Source: an uncultured Clostridium sp.
GTDB lineage: Bacteria > Bacillota > Clostridia > TANB77 > CAG-508
Direction of reading: 5' to 3'
Assembly: GCA_946497905.1 (NCBI GenBank)
Contig: CAMMMI010000001.1
Coordinates: 1 to 54,139 of the forward strand
Length of the DNA stretch: 54,139 nucleotides
The notes beneath the pieces were generated by a model. It had not been told where the DNA came from and searched no databases. It worked only from the letters and a program-made list of their open reading frames with translations. Below, in pieces: positions 16,060 through 25,787 of this stretch (the stretch's first letter is position 1; every line of letters begins with the position of its first letter). Position numbers and translations under genes: made by a program.

Positions 16060-16114
16060 TGCATTCAAAATTACATTCAGATTTCTACAATTGAATGTAA
16101 TAATTGCATTCAAA
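16060..16114. promoter_or_regulatory. left arm-type sites, copy 2
   Basis: The same four CATTCAA repeats as at 6436-6490. With the three right-arm sites of copy 1 (15868-15898) they flank the internal junction as a complete attP would. Confidence 0.6.
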
Positions 16115-16203
16115 TTTTATAAGCATATAAATATTTTTTAATTATTTAAAATTAGGAAAGTACAATGTACCTTCCTAATCGAAAAAACAGTAGATTAAAT
16201 GTG

Positions 16204-18027
16204 TTAAATCTCTTTTACTAAATTAAATTCTCCAGCCTTTGCAAACTGTAAGTTTCTAAATGTGTACTCATTAGCAAGTTTACTTTTGAATCCATCAATG
16301 TTTTGGTGAGTTGAAATAATTACAATTCGTTTTTTATCCGAGTTAGCATACCTCACAATGTACTCCAAAATTTTTTCTGCATCAGCAGAATCAGATTCCG
16401 TCTTATCATCAAGACCTGATGTACATTCATCCAAAACAATAACATCAATTTCATCATCTAACCAGTATAGCATCTTTGCAAGAATAAGTCTCTGTTTCTG
16501 TCCATTTGAAAGCGACTGCTCAAATTGTTTTTCTTTCATCCATTTCCATACATCAAAGCAATTAGATTTTATTTCACACCACAAATGGAGATTCTCTAAA
16601 ATCTTTTGCATTTTTGCAAGATCTGGATTCTCATTACAACAGAACAGCTCTTCAAAAATACTCAAACTACCAAACTTCAACTTTTCATCATAGAACAAAA
16701 ATCGTGATGTCGAGGGTATCTCTGTACTCTTTTCCAATCTGATTCTTTCGGTTAACATCTTCATAAATGTCGATTTACCACTACCAGATGGTCCGTACAG
16801 AATAACAACCTCTCCGTTATTAATGTGTATCTGCTTTTTTGAAATTAATGTGAAAGGTTTATCGTTCTCGGATTCCTCCAAATACTGAATCGAGAATGGA
16901 TTTATTCTTATATTGTCAACAATTTTAGGTATAGAAACCTTTGCAGATTCATTATGATACACATCTAAAATTAATGACATATCCTTTTCTTCTTTTTCCA
17001 GTATGATTAACCTTTCATTGTGATTGTTCAAAGTTTCAGCAATTCTGCTAATCTGTCCTAATGCTGTTTCAACAATCAGAAGTGTTGCAGTAATTTCTGT
17101 TATAGTAGCTAAATTGATACTACTCCACTCGACTCCTAACAGATAGAATATTATAATTCCATACTGACTAAGTGCTTCCATTATTGTTACAAATAATCTC
17201 GACAAATTCATCTTCTTGTGGAACTTTGTAACATTCTCATTGCTCGCAATAACAGTCTTTTGAAATTTATTGATTCTCATATCCAAGTCATCTTTGACAA
17301 TTACAGGAACACGAAGTAAATCATTTACTATCAAAGACTGTTCGTTGTTATACTCTCTGTGTTTCTTATAATATGCTTCTCTATTCAAACTAATATATGC
17401 TGAACTAAAGAAAGAAATAAGCACAAATATGAAAATCAGAGGAATAAAAACAACTTGTGAAATAGATGTGTTGGTTATTATGGCTACAGCTAGCATAATT
17501 ATTACACTAATCATTTCAAATACATCAAATGTATGTTGAATTTTCTGTCGCCACAGATTTTGCAAATAGTTCTTAATAGTATTTAACACCGATTCATTGC
17601 TCATTACTTTATACAATTTATTTGATGTGTTATACTTCAAAACCTTATTTGCTGTCTTGCCGATGATTTGACTACCTCTGAATACAATTTCATCCTCAAA
17701 AATGAGTTCAAATTTCTTGTTTTCAGAGCTTTCAAAAAGATAAAATGCTTCCCTTACAACTTGCTGCCCACGATATAACATAAATAATATGATTCCAAGC
17801 AAAATCAACCTGTACTCAATCATCATGTTTGTCGCTTTAAGCATAAATGCAAAAACAAGGGCGATTACGGTCATTCCCAGATTCATGAAACCCACTTTAA
17901 ATCCCATCCGCTTTACACTTTCAGGAATAATGAGCATCTCATCTGATAAACCATATGGCTTGAAGAACTTAATAATGAGATTTATCACCTCCCGAATTAA
18001 ATTTTTCAATTTTTCCTGTCCTTTCAT
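16204..18027 (-). CDS. ABC transporter with fused membrane and ATPase domains, copy 2
   Basis: Identical in protein sequence to the gene at 6580-8403 (607 residues, Walker A GPSGSGKST, signature LSNGQ, Walker B VIVLDE). Its promoter and AAGGAGG are also duplicated. Two identical genes would double its dosage. Confidence 0.8.
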   Translation of the reverse strand: MKGQEKLKNLIREVINLIIKFFKPYGLSDEMLIIPESVKRMGFKVGFMNLGMTVIALVFAFMLKATNMMIEYRLILLGIILFMLYRGQQVVREAFYLFESSENKKFELIFEDEIVFRGSQIIGKTANKVLKYNTSNKLYKVMSNESVLNTIKNYLQNLWRQKIQHTFDVFEMISVIIMLAVAIITNTSISQVVFIPLIFIFVLISFFSSAYISLNREAYYKKHREYNNEQSLIVNDLLRVPVIVKDDLDMRINKFQKTVIASNENVTKFHKKMNLSRLFVTIMEALSQYGIIIFYLLGVEWSSINLATITEITATLLIVETALGQISRIAETLNNHNERLIILEKEEKDMSLILDVYHNESAKVSIPKIVDNIRINPFSIQYLEESENDKPFTLISKKQIHINNGEVVILYGPSGSGKSTFMKMLTERIRLEKSTEIPSTSRFLFYDEKLKFGSLSIFEELFCCNENPDLAKMQKILENLHLWCEIKSNCFDVWKWMKEKQFEQSLSNGQKQRLILAKMLYWLDDEIDVIVLDECTSGLDDKTESDSADAEKILEYIVRYANSDKKRIVIISTHQNIDGFKSKLANEYTFRNLQFAKAGEFNLVKEI

Positions 18028-18178
18028 GTGCTTTTCCTCCTTAATTATATGTGATAGAAAAAATTTTTTACAAAGGTATGTACCTCATACTTTTATTATA
18101 GCATATTTACATAATATTTTCTATAATTATCCAAAAAATACAACAATTGGGTTCATCTCAAAGTCATTATATTTTTAT

Positions 18179-19414
18179 TTACATTTCTTCCTCTTCATCA
18201 AACCAATCAAAACCACTAGAATTAGCTTTTTTAATTGCATATTCTTTCATAGCTTGTTTTGATAAAGTTCTATATCTTCTAATTCTTATTTTAGGTCTAT
18301 GATTTATTTGTGAGTTAGAAACCATATTGCTGATAGCAATAATCCCACCAAGAATGTTATTAACCCTGTTTTCCATTTTATTTTGGAAATCTTGCTTTTC
18401 TGTTCCTCTTCCGTTTTTTTCAATTCTTGTTTCAAGTTGTAAAATTGATTTTTCACTTCTTGTGCCACTAATTTTTGCATTTCCTTGTTCATCTGTATAT
18501 TGTCCTTTAATAATCTTTCTAGTGTATCTTGTACTTTCTTTTTCATAATTGTTATATCTTCTACTATTGCTTGTTCCATTTGATATAAATCCTTTATTAT
18601 CTCTGGCTCTATTAGATAATAATCCATCTTTACTATTGATGGAACTACTTGATTTTCTTGTATTATTTGATTGTTCTTTTTCAATTCTTCTAAATTCATT
18701 TTCCATTGCTCCTTTTGAATATTTTTTATCATATAATTTATTATCTCTACACTTATATCCTTCAGGCGTTGTATATGTAATGTATTTTCTTGTATCTGTC
18801 CAATTAACTTGATAACCTAACTTATTCATTAATTTTATAAATTGCTCTTTGTTACTACTTTCTGCCAGTGATAAATCAATTGCATTTATTAACTTAAATT
18901 TCCAACTCTTACCCTGTTCAGCAACTCTATATTCATTTCTTTTTATGTATTGTGTATTTTCTTTTTTAGGTATAACTGAAGCTCTTATCTCTAAGCACAA
19001 CTTGTCTGAATAATCTTTTAAATCTTGTAAATCCTTTTTACTCATTTGAATTTTATATCCATTTTCAAATGAAACTGAATTTACAACTAAATGATTATGC
19101 AAATGTTTTTTATCAATATGTGTTGCAACTAATACCTGGTATCCATTGAATTTTTCTGCTAATCTAATACCGGTATTATGAACTTGTTCTGCAGATAAAT
19201 TATCTTTTGGGGCAAATGATTGAATAATATGAATATACTGTCTGCCATTATTCTTGTTATATAATTCTTTTGTATATAACATTTCTTCTAAACTACTTTC
19301 AGCTAAACAATCTTTTCCTGTTATCAAATTAGCATTTGTTTTCTTGTCTTGTGTAACATAGTTTATAATTGTTTTTAAGTTTGCTTTTGAACTAATTGCT
19401 TCAATAATTGCCAT
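18179..19414 (-). CDS. MOBP-type relaxase, copy 2
   Basis: Identical to the relaxase at 8555-9790: Tyr19 and the HxDxxHxHNH motif intact, 411 residues, with the same nested gene in its second half. Confidence 0.88.
   Translation of the reverse strand: MAIIEAISSKANLKTIINYVTQDKKTNANLITGKDCLAESSLEEMLYTKELYNKNNGRQYIHIIQSFAPKDNLSAEQVHNTGIRLAEKFNGYQVLVATHIDKKHLHNHLVVNSVSFENGYKIQMSKKDLQDLKDYSDKLCLEIRASVIPKKENTQYIKRNEYRVAEQGKSWKFKLINAIDLSLAESSNKEQFIKLMNKLGYQVNWTDTRKYITYTTPEGYKCRDNKLYDKKYSKGAMENEFRRIEKEQSNNTRKSSSSINSKDGLLSNRARDNKGFISNGTSNSRRYNNYEKESTRYTRKIIKGQYTDEQGNAKISGTRSEKSILQLETRIEKNGRGTEKQDFQNKMENRVNNILGGIIAISNMVSNSQINHRPKIRIRRYRTLSKQAMKEYAIKKANSSGFDWFDEEEEM
18304..18699 (-). CDS. nested mob accessory protein, copy 2
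   Basis: Identical to the frame at 8680-9075: AAGGAG 8 nt before the ATG at 18699, coiled coil, then one C-terminal membrane helix. It lies inside the relaxase gene in another frame. Confidence 0.62.
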   Translation of the reverse strand: MNLEELKKNNQIIQENQVVPSIVKMDYYLIEPEIIKDLYQMEQAIVEDITIMKKKVQDTLERLLKDNIQMNKEMQKLVAQEVKNQFYNLKQELKKTEEEQKSKISKIKWKTGLITFLVGLLLSAIWFLTHK

Positions 19415-19682
19415 ATATTATTCACTTCCATTCGCAGTTCTTTCAAGTCAACTACTGTAATTATTTTTTCATTTGCAAGTCTTGTTAATTGATTAATATT
19501 ATTTCCTATTCTTCGAAGCTCACTATCTACTTTATCTAGTCCTTTTACTATAATAATTTTATCTTTTAAACACGAACTTACAATAAATTTTGTAATTGTC
19601 ATATTACATTTCTTTGCTTTTGATTCAATTATGCTTTTTCTTTTTCAGTTAATCGTATATTTATTTTCTTATCTTTGGGCAT
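19375..19682 (-). pseudogene. MobC-like relaxosome protein with frameshift, copy 2
   Basis: Same split gene as 9751-10058, with the same missing base at the A_AAA_G site. The first part is 19629-19682 and the main part ends at 19375 (RRIGNNINQLTRLAN). That both copies share it shows the lesion, if one, predates the duplication. Confidence 0.62.
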
Positions 19683-19722
19683 TCTATTCCTCCTCGTTTT
19701 CCCTAAAACAAATTAAAGGGGT

Positions 19723-19787
19723 TTGGGTTCTCCCAAGTTTGCAAGCTCTATTTGTAGTACTTGTACTTACAAATAGGAAGCTTGCAA
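19723..19787. other. candidate oriT, copy 2
   Basis: Same pair of dyads as at 10099-10163, upstream of the mob genes of copy 2. Confidence 0.48.
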
Positions 19788-19804
19788 TACTATATATTTG
19801 GTAT

Positions 19805-20983
19805 TTAATTACTGTTATTCACAAAATTTAATTGGTTATTATTTAAATAAGTATTTACCTTTTCAAGTTCATTTTCTTTAAATTTATTAAACACAGATGT
19901 GTATGTATTTAAAGTTACAGTTACATCTTTGTGTCCCATTAATCTTTGCAAAACGACTGCTGTCATTCCTGCTTCAATACATCTTGTTCCATAAGTATGT
20001 CTTAAACAATGGGTACTAATATTTTTTGAATCTACATTTAATTCTTCTTTGAAAATTCTTTTTAGTTCTTTATTAATTGCAGATGTTCTTATATAACTAT
20101 CATTATTTGTAAATATTAAATTGTGTAAATTTTCATTTGTATATTTTAATTGTTCCTCAAAAATTGGAACTAAAAAATCTGGTATAGGTAAAGTTCTATT
20201 ACCTGAATACGTTTTTGTCTTATTTCCTAAAATAATGGCAAATTCTTTGTCATTTGTTAGTGTTCTCTTAACATATAAAAGTTTATTTTCTAAATCAATA
20301 TTTTCTTTGCTTAATGCAAGTACTTCGCCTATTCTTAATCCCATATACATTTGTAGTAAAAATATATTTTTATATGGTTCGTTTTCTATTGAAACTTTAT
20401 TCAAATATTGTGTAAATTCTTTTTGCACATTGATATTTAATGCTTCAACCACTTTTGTTTGTTTATTACTTTTAGGTTTTATAACTTCATACATTGGGTT
20501 ATATGAAATGTATTTTTTTATTTCTGCTCTACGATATGCTTGTACAAATTGTTCATAAATTTTCTTGATATACGAATCACTTAAATCTTTAATAGAATTT
20601 AAAAATTCTTGAATATCATCTTTGGTTATATCCTGTATTTTCATATTTCCAATATTGCTATTTTTAATTTTATTGATAGTCCATTTTAATCTAGCATATT
20701 GACCACCTGAAATTGTATTAGATGCCAATTTTTCTTCTCTTATATCTTCCATAATTTTTACTAATTTAATTCCATTTTTTTCTATATACATGTCATTATT
20801 CATTTTATATTTAATCTCATTTAATTTATTTATGACCTCTTTTTGAGTCTTTCCATATACTGATTTTCTAATGACTTTTCCATCTACAGATGTTCCATAT
20901 ATATATTGACCAATCCATCTTTTATTTTTCTTATCTTCAAATATTGTGCCTTCGCCATTTCCTCTTCTTCTTTTTCTCTTCAT
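19805..20983 (-). CDS. int: tyrosine recombinase/integrase, copy 2
   Basis: Identical to 10181-11359, with the full set of catalytic residues (R, HxxR, H, Y). Either copy could act on all three core sites, giving excision of one or both units. Confidence 0.93.
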   Translation of the reverse strand: MKRKRRRGNGEGTIFEDKKNKRWIGQYIYGTSVDGKVIRKSVYGKTQKEVINKLNEIKYKMNNDMYIEKNGIKLVKIMEDIREEKLASNTISGGQYARLKWTINKIKNSNIGNMKIQDITKDDIQEFLNSIKDLSDSYIKKIYEQFVQAYRRAEIKKYISYNPMYEVIKPKSNKQTKVVEALNINVQKEFTQYLNKVSIENEPYKNIFLLQMYMGLRIGEVLALSKENIDLENKLLYVKRTLTNDKEFAIILGNKTKTYSGNRTLPIPDFLVPIFEEQLKYTNENLHNLIFTNNDSYIRTSAINKELKRIFKEELNVDSKNISTHCLRHTYGTRCIEAGMTAVVLQRLMGHKDVTVTLNTYTSVFNKFKENELEKVNTYLNNNQLNFVNNSN

Positions 20984-20995
20984 AATTTTGACCTC

Positions 20996-21799
20996 CTATT
21001 TTGCAAGTTCATTAACCAAACTTGAAATATAATATTCTATTATGTTTTCGATATTTTTATTTTTTAAGATATTACCAAATACTTTTTCTAGTATAGGTAA
21101 AGTTACTTTTTCCAATAATTCTCCCTGTTTATTATCGTATAACCTTTTTACTGCCAATTGATATAGTTTTATTTGAGTTAGTACACTTTTTGGTAAGTAC
21201 TCTGAGTTTTCAAAATATATTTTCTTTTGTTTAAAAATTACATTATATTTTGCTGTTTCTTTTTGAACTAAATTTGTTTTATTTAATTTTAAATTAATTA
21301 AATCTAATCCATCATTCAATCCATTATTTTCTATATCTTCATCTATCTCTATATCTAACTCTTTATCTATATCTATCTCTTGTGGACTATTTGGTAGACA
21401 TTGTCCACTTAATAATTTCTGCTTTTCTCTTTGTTCTCTTTTTTGTTTTGCCCAACCAGTTTCACTACCTACCATATTTTCAAATCCAGCTATTTTTAAA
21501 CAAATTCCATCATCTGTATAAATTAAATTTAGTTTTTTAAATAGTTCCATAGCAACTATAACAGTATCTTTACTAAAATATTTAGTATCTCTTACTATTT
21601 TTTCTGGATCATAGGGAATAATCATTTCTCCAACTCGTGATGCTAATTCTCCATTATTATTAGCAGTTTGTAGGCATAGCATTTGATACAAAACGATATA
21701 CTGACAACCATCTTTTTGTGATAATAAGAAATCTATTTCGGCTAAATTAAAGAAATCAGTTTTTAATTTTATCCAATAATATCTTTTTGTTTTTTCCAT
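20996..21799 (-). CDS. replication initiator, phage replisome organizer type, copy 2
   Basis: Identical to 11372-12175: N-terminal replisome-organizer domain, acidic linker, helical C-terminus. It is in the same operon with the HTH protein and integrase of copy 2. Confidence 0.75.
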   Translation of the reverse strand: MEKTKRYYWIKLKTDFFNLAEIDFLLSQKDGCQYIVLYQMLCLQTANNNGELASRVGEMIIPYDPEKIVRDTKYFSKDTVIVAMELFKKLNLIYTDDGICLKIAGFENMVGSETGWAKQKREQREKQKLLSGQCLPNSPQEIDIDKELDIEIDEDIENNGLNDGLDLINLKLNKTNLVQKETAKYNVIFKQKKIYFENSEYLPKSVLTQIKLYQLAVKRLYDNKQGELLEKVTLPILEKVFGNILKNKNIENIIEYYISSLVNELAK

Positions 21800-21872
21800 A
21801 ATTTACTCACTTTCCAGTATTTCTACTTAATTTTCTATTGTTAAAAATAAGGAAAAATGATATACTATTTAT

Positions 21873-21952
21873 ATAAAGATTGCGAATATCTTTATGTGGC
21901 ATTTGTGCAAAAGTCTGCTCGACAAAGTGTACTTTTGTATAAATGCTTTTTA
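21873..21952 (+). ncRNA. candidate antisense RNA against the rep leader, copy 2
   Basis: Same promoter (TTGTTA at 21838, TATACT at 21861) and stem-loop terminator (21899-21951) as in copy 1. Confidence 0.48.
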
Positions 21953-21958
21953 AATTTT

Positions 21959-22204
21959 TCATATAACATCAATCCTTTTTTCCATCTTCCACAGAATATA
22001 AGCAATTTTTTGTATTTTTCTTGTTTTGCCAATATTCACAGATGGAAAATCTGCACGATTAAATATTTCGTTTGTTTTGTTTTCTCCCATATACAAATCT
22101 TTTGCTACATCTTTTACAGTTAGCATTTTAAATGGGTCATCTAAGCTCTTTATAGCTTGTTTTACTAATTCTTTCTTAAGTTCTTCACTAAAATTTTCAT
22201 TCAT
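21959..22204 (-). CDS. small HTH protein, excisionase-like, copy 2
   Basis: Identical 81-residue protein to 12335-12580. It is first gene of the leftward operon after operator sites, with AAGGAGG upstream. Confidence 0.6.
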   Translation of the reverse strand: MNENFSEELKKELVKQAIKSLDDPFKMLTVKDVAKDLYMGENKTNEIFNRADFPSVNIGKTRKIQKIAYILWKMEKRIDVI

Positions 22205-22232
22205 AATTTTGTCCTCCTTTGAAATTTCTATA

Positions 22233-22463
22233 ATCCATTTTGGATACTTAATAAGTAAAAAAATAAATCTTATTCATATTTTTATTTTTATAGCATACCT
22301 CCTTTCAAATTTATCTGTATCCGTTTTGGATATTTATATAATAATCCAAAATGGATATATTGTCAATACCTTTTTCAAAATTTTTTAAACTTTCTAAAAC
22401 TTTTATATAAAAAATATTTAATTTTCAACGATTATTGACTTTCCAAAATGGATATGATAAAAT
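22233..22463. promoter_or_regulatory. divergent promoters with four operators, copy 2
   Basis: Same four ATCCANNNTGGAT-type dyads as copy 1, at 22233, 22319, 22344 and 22441, with the same two promoters. Confidence 0.72.
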
Positions 22464-22493
22464 TTAAACATAAATTGAGAAGGAGAAAAAATT

Positions 22494-23243
22494 ATGACAA
22501 ATGGCGAAAGAATAAAGTATTTAAGAGAAAAAAATGGATTTACTCAAAAAGATATTGCTACAAGATTAGGAGTAGAACCTGCAGCAATATCAAAATATGA
22601 ATTAGATATGAGAGAGCCAAATATAGAAGCAATAAAAAAACTAGCTACAATTTTTAATGTTTCAATAGATTATTTACTTGGAAGAACACCAGATGTTTTT
22701 GTAGATGAAACAAATAGAGATACACTTGATATATCTGCTATTAAAGACAAATATAACTTTACAAAAAAGAGAATGGATAAAGTAAAAGAAATCTATAAAA
22801 ATGATACTACACTAAGCACAGCAATAAACGAATTATGTTGTGGTGTAGGAAAAACTACTTTTGGACAAACTATAACAAATACAAATATTTCAATGCTAGA
22901 AATAGAAAGCATGTTTAATGATTTTGAAAACAGCAAAGATCCTAAACCACAAATTATAATGAAAGTTAAAAATTTAGAAAATAGTATTATAATTGTTGAG
23001 ATTGATTCTTTTGATGATGAAGAAATGCCACTTGATGCAACTGATAGAATTGCTTTATATACTACAAAATTATCACAAAAATATAATGTGCTTGGTTTAG
23101 TAATGACAATTGATAAAGATGAAAATTGTAAAATTATAGATGCTATATATCAAAAAAATAAAGATACTTATTATACTCAATTACATTTGCCTAAAACAGT
23201 ATTAACTGCTGGAGAGTATATTGATATAATGAGTAGATTATAG
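22494..23243 (+). CDS. XRE-family repressor, copy 2
   Basis: Identical to 12870-13619. Two repressor genes and eight operators are present in the array. Doubling both keeps their ratio unchanged. Confidence 0.85.
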   Translation: MTNGERIKYLREKNGFTQKDIATRLGVEPAAISKYELDMREPNIEAIKKLATIFNVSIDYLLGRTPDVFVDETNRDTLDISAIKDKYNFTKKRMDKVKEIYKNDTTLSTAINELCCGVGKTTFGQTITNTNISMLEIESMFNDFENSKDPKPQIIMKVKNLENSIIIVEIDSFDDEEMPLDATDRIALYTTKLSQKYNVLGLVMTIDKDENCKIIDAIYQKNKDTYYTQLHLPKTVLTAGEYIDIMSRL

Positions 23244-23259
23244 GAAGGAGTAAATCTTA

Positions 23260-24936
23260 ATGGAAGATTCAGAACTTAAACAAATATTATTTTCATTATT
23301 AAAAAATGATGAAAATGAGTGTATAGAATATAAAGAAGCAAATAATAGTTTTGATTTTGAAAAACTCGGAAAATATTTTTCTGCATTGAGTAATGCTGCT
23401 AACTTGGTTGGAAAGCAATATTCATGGTTAATCTTTGGAATTAAAGATAAAACTCACGAGTTTGTTAATACTAAATATAGAAACAATGGAAATTTGAATA
23501 AGTTAAAAAAAGAAATTACAAAAGGAACTAACGATGGAATTACTTTTTTGGATATTTTTGAATTATTTGTAGAAGATAATAAAAGAGTAATAATGTTTAA
23601 AATACCAGCAGCTATGGGAATTCCCACAACATGGAGAGGATTTGCTTATGATAGAAATGATGAGGATTTAGTCCCTTTAAATCAAATGAAATCTGATCAA
23701 ATTAAGTCAACAATGAATTTCGATTGGTCAAGACAGATTATAGAAAGTTTGACAGTAGATGATTTAGACAAAGAAGCCATTTTAAAAGCAAGAGAACAAT
23801 TTAAAAAGAAAAATGAAGATAAAGAAATTGCTAAAGAAGTGGATAATATGGATGATATTACATTTCTAAATAAAGCGAAGGTTTTATTAAATGGTAAAGT
23901 GACTCGTACAGCTTTACTATTACTTGGAAAAGAAGAAAATAGTTATTTGTTTGAAGATTTTATTCCGCAAATAACGTGGAAATTACAAGAGAATGGAGAA
24001 ATTTTAGATTATGAACACTTTACAATTCCATTTTTAGTAAATGTTGAAAAAGCAAAAAATAAAATTAGAAATTTAAGATATAGATATATGGTTAATGAAA
24101 TAACATTATTTCCCAACGAAGTGGATCAATATGATAATTATACTTTAAGAGAGTTATTAAACAATGCAATCGCTCATCAAGATTACAGAAAACATGGTAG
24201 AATAAATATATTAGAAATGAAAGAAAAATTAATTTTTATAAATGAAGGAAGTTTTATTCCTCAAAATGTTGACAAATTTTTACTAGATGAAAGTTATGTT
24301 CCTCCATATTATAGAAATCCGTTTTTAGCAAATGCTATGGTTAATTTAAATATGATTGATACTGCTGGAAGTGGCATAAGAAGAGTATTTAATAATCAAA
24401 AGCAAAAATTCTTTCCTATGCCAGACTATGATTTATCAGTAGAGGGAAGAGTAAAAGTAACTTTGTATGGAAAAATATTAGATGAAAAATATACAAAAAT
24501 GCTTTTTGAAAAAACTGATTTAGATATTGGTATTGTAATGCTTTTAGATAGAGTTCAAAAAGGAATACATATAGCAAAGCAGGAGTCTGATTTATTAAAA
24601 AAAGAAAAATTAGTAGAAGGAAGATATCCAAACTTATATATTTCTAAAGAAATTTCAGAAATAACAGATGAAAAAGCAAAATATATAAAAAATCGTGGAT
24701 TAAGTAATGATATGTATAAACAAATGATAGTAGAATTGATAAAGACATATGGTAAAGCAACAAGAAATGAAATAAATGATTTGTTACTTGATAAAATGCC
24801 AGAATTCTTATCTGAAGATAAGAAAAAAAGAAGGATTAAATATTTATTAATTGAATGTTTGCAAAATAAAGAGAAAAAAATAAAAAATATTGGAAGTCGT
24901 ACAAATTCTATATGGGTTTTAAATAAAGATGATTAA
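23260..24936 (+). CDS. Schlafen/AlbA_2 and GHKL ATPase domain protein, copy 2
   Basis: Identical to 13636-15312 (558 residues) and again 16 nt behind the repressor gene. Confidence 0.75.
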   Translation: MEDSELKQILFSLLKNDENECIEYKEANNSFDFEKLGKYFSALSNAANLVGKQYSWLIFGIKDKTHEFVNTKYRNNGNLNKLKKEITKGTNDGITFLDIFELFVEDNKRVIMFKIPAAMGIPTTWRGFAYDRNDEDLVPLNQMKSDQIKSTMNFDWSRQIIESLTVDDLDKEAILKAREQFKKKNEDKEIAKEVDNMDDITFLNKAKVLLNGKVTRTALLLLGKEENSYLFEDFIPQITWKLQENGEILDYEHFTIPFLVNVEKAKNKIRNLRYRYMVNEITLFPNEVDQYDNYTLRELLNNAIAHQDYRKHGRINILEMKEKLIFINEGSFIPQNVDKFLLDESYVPPYYRNPFLANAMVNLNMIDTAGSGIRRVFNNQKQKFFPMPDYDLSVEGRVKVTLYGKILDEKYTKMLFEKTDLDIGIVMLLDRVQKGIHIAKQESDLLKKEKLVEGRYPNLYISKEISEITDEKAKYIKNRGLSNDMYKQMIVELIKTYGKATRNEINDLLLDKMPEFLSEDKKKRRIKYLLIECLQNKEKKIKNIGSRTNSIWVLNKDD

Positions 24937-24969
24937 ATATTTAAAATTTTCTAATTTTAAAAAATGATT

Positions 24970-25160
24970 GGCCGAAATTCAAAAAAATCCGGCCGAATTC
25001 TAAAAATATTCGGCCGAATTCCGGACAAAAATCAGCCGAAATTCAAAAAAATCCGGCCGAATTCTAAAAATATTCGGCCGAATTCCGGGCGAATATCGGC
25101 CAAAATTCAAAAAAGTCCGGCTGAATTCTAAAAATATTCGGCCGAATTCTAAGCAGAAAT
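24970..25160. repeat. iteron cluster, copy 2
   Basis: Same 3 x 64-bp array of about nine 21-bp repeats with CGGCCGAATTC units as at 15346-15536. Confidence 0.7.
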
Positions 25161-25230
25161 TAATAAATTTAAAATTACAAATTTTGTAAAATCATAAATA
25201 AGCTTATGATATATTTTTCAATATCCACAA

Positions 25231-25422
25231 TTAATTATTTTTAGTAAGTATTTCTTCTTCATATCCATCATCATATACCCAATGTATGTATTTAAAATCT
25301 CCACCAATTCTTGTATATTCATTTCCACCATCAATTGAACATGCCCCACATTTACATTTTTTATAATCGTGAACACTTAAAGATTCAATTATATCATTAC
25401 ATTTTAAGCATCTAATTTTCAT
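25231..25422 (-). CDS. small zinc-ribbon-like protein, copy 2
   Basis: Identical 63-residue protein to 15607-15798, with the same CxxC and CxCGxC pairs. Function unknown. Confidence 0.6.
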   Translation of the reverse strand: MKIRCLKCNDIIESLSVHDYKKCKCGACSIDGGNEYTRIGGDFKYIHWVYDDGYEEEILTKNN

Positions 25423-25491
25423 AATTTTTCCACCTCTTATAGCTTTTCTTTAAGACAATTATACAAACATTTAAAAAATTTTTCAATAAAA

Positions 25492-25522
25492 TTCATTCAA
25501 CTGCATTCAAACTACATTCAAA
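25492..25522. promoter_or_regulatory. right arm-type sites, copy 2
   Basis: Three CATTCAA decamers spaced 10-11 bp, as at 15868-15898. Confidence 0.58.
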
Positions 25523-25573
25523 AAATGTCGAATTGCTAGAAAATAGGTAATTCTCAAAAGTAAATTCTCCTCA

Positions 25574-25641
25574 CCTCGACCAGAAAAAGGAGCTTTTTAC
25601 AAGCTCCTTAAATTGTTTTTAGGCTATTTTAAGCCTTTTTT
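25574..25641. other. attR (right junction with the chromosome)
   Basis: It holds the tRNA 3'-end copy (25574-25588), the element hairpin and the 20-bp core (25622-25641). After the core the sequence switches to chromosomal ATTTTATCAAAC. The next ~70 bp still resemble the left end of the element imperfectly, so attB and attP share an extended, diverged homology. Confidence 0.75.
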
Positions 25642-25708
25642 ATTTTATCAAACTTTTTAAAAATTTTTTTATATTTGTGTTAATATATTTAATATTACAT
25701 TCAATAAA

Positions 25709-25730
25709 AAAAGAGGTAAAATCCTCTTTT
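25709..25730 (-). terminator. terminator of the sirtuin gene
   Basis: On the minus strand AAAAGAGG/CCTCTTTT forms a stem followed by a T-run, 60 bp after the sirtuin stop. Confidence 0.65.
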
Positions 25731-25787
25731 CAATTTTGTTTTAATTTAATATTTGCAGAGAATGTAATCTTAAAATAATACCTTCAA

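Larger units (their letters stand above)
15998..25621. mobile_element. integrative and mobilizable element, copy 2 (9,624 bp)
   Basis: Second tandem copy in the same orientation. Every gene of copy 1 recurs at +9,624 with the same protein sequence, and intergenic structures are also preserved. Either a second circle integrated at the junction very recently, or the assembly joined circular and integrated forms. Confidence 0.88.

Noticed and set aside
6374..25621. Complete conjugative element (ICE)
   Set aside because: There are no type IV secretion, coupling-protein or VirB4 genes; it can only be mobilizable.
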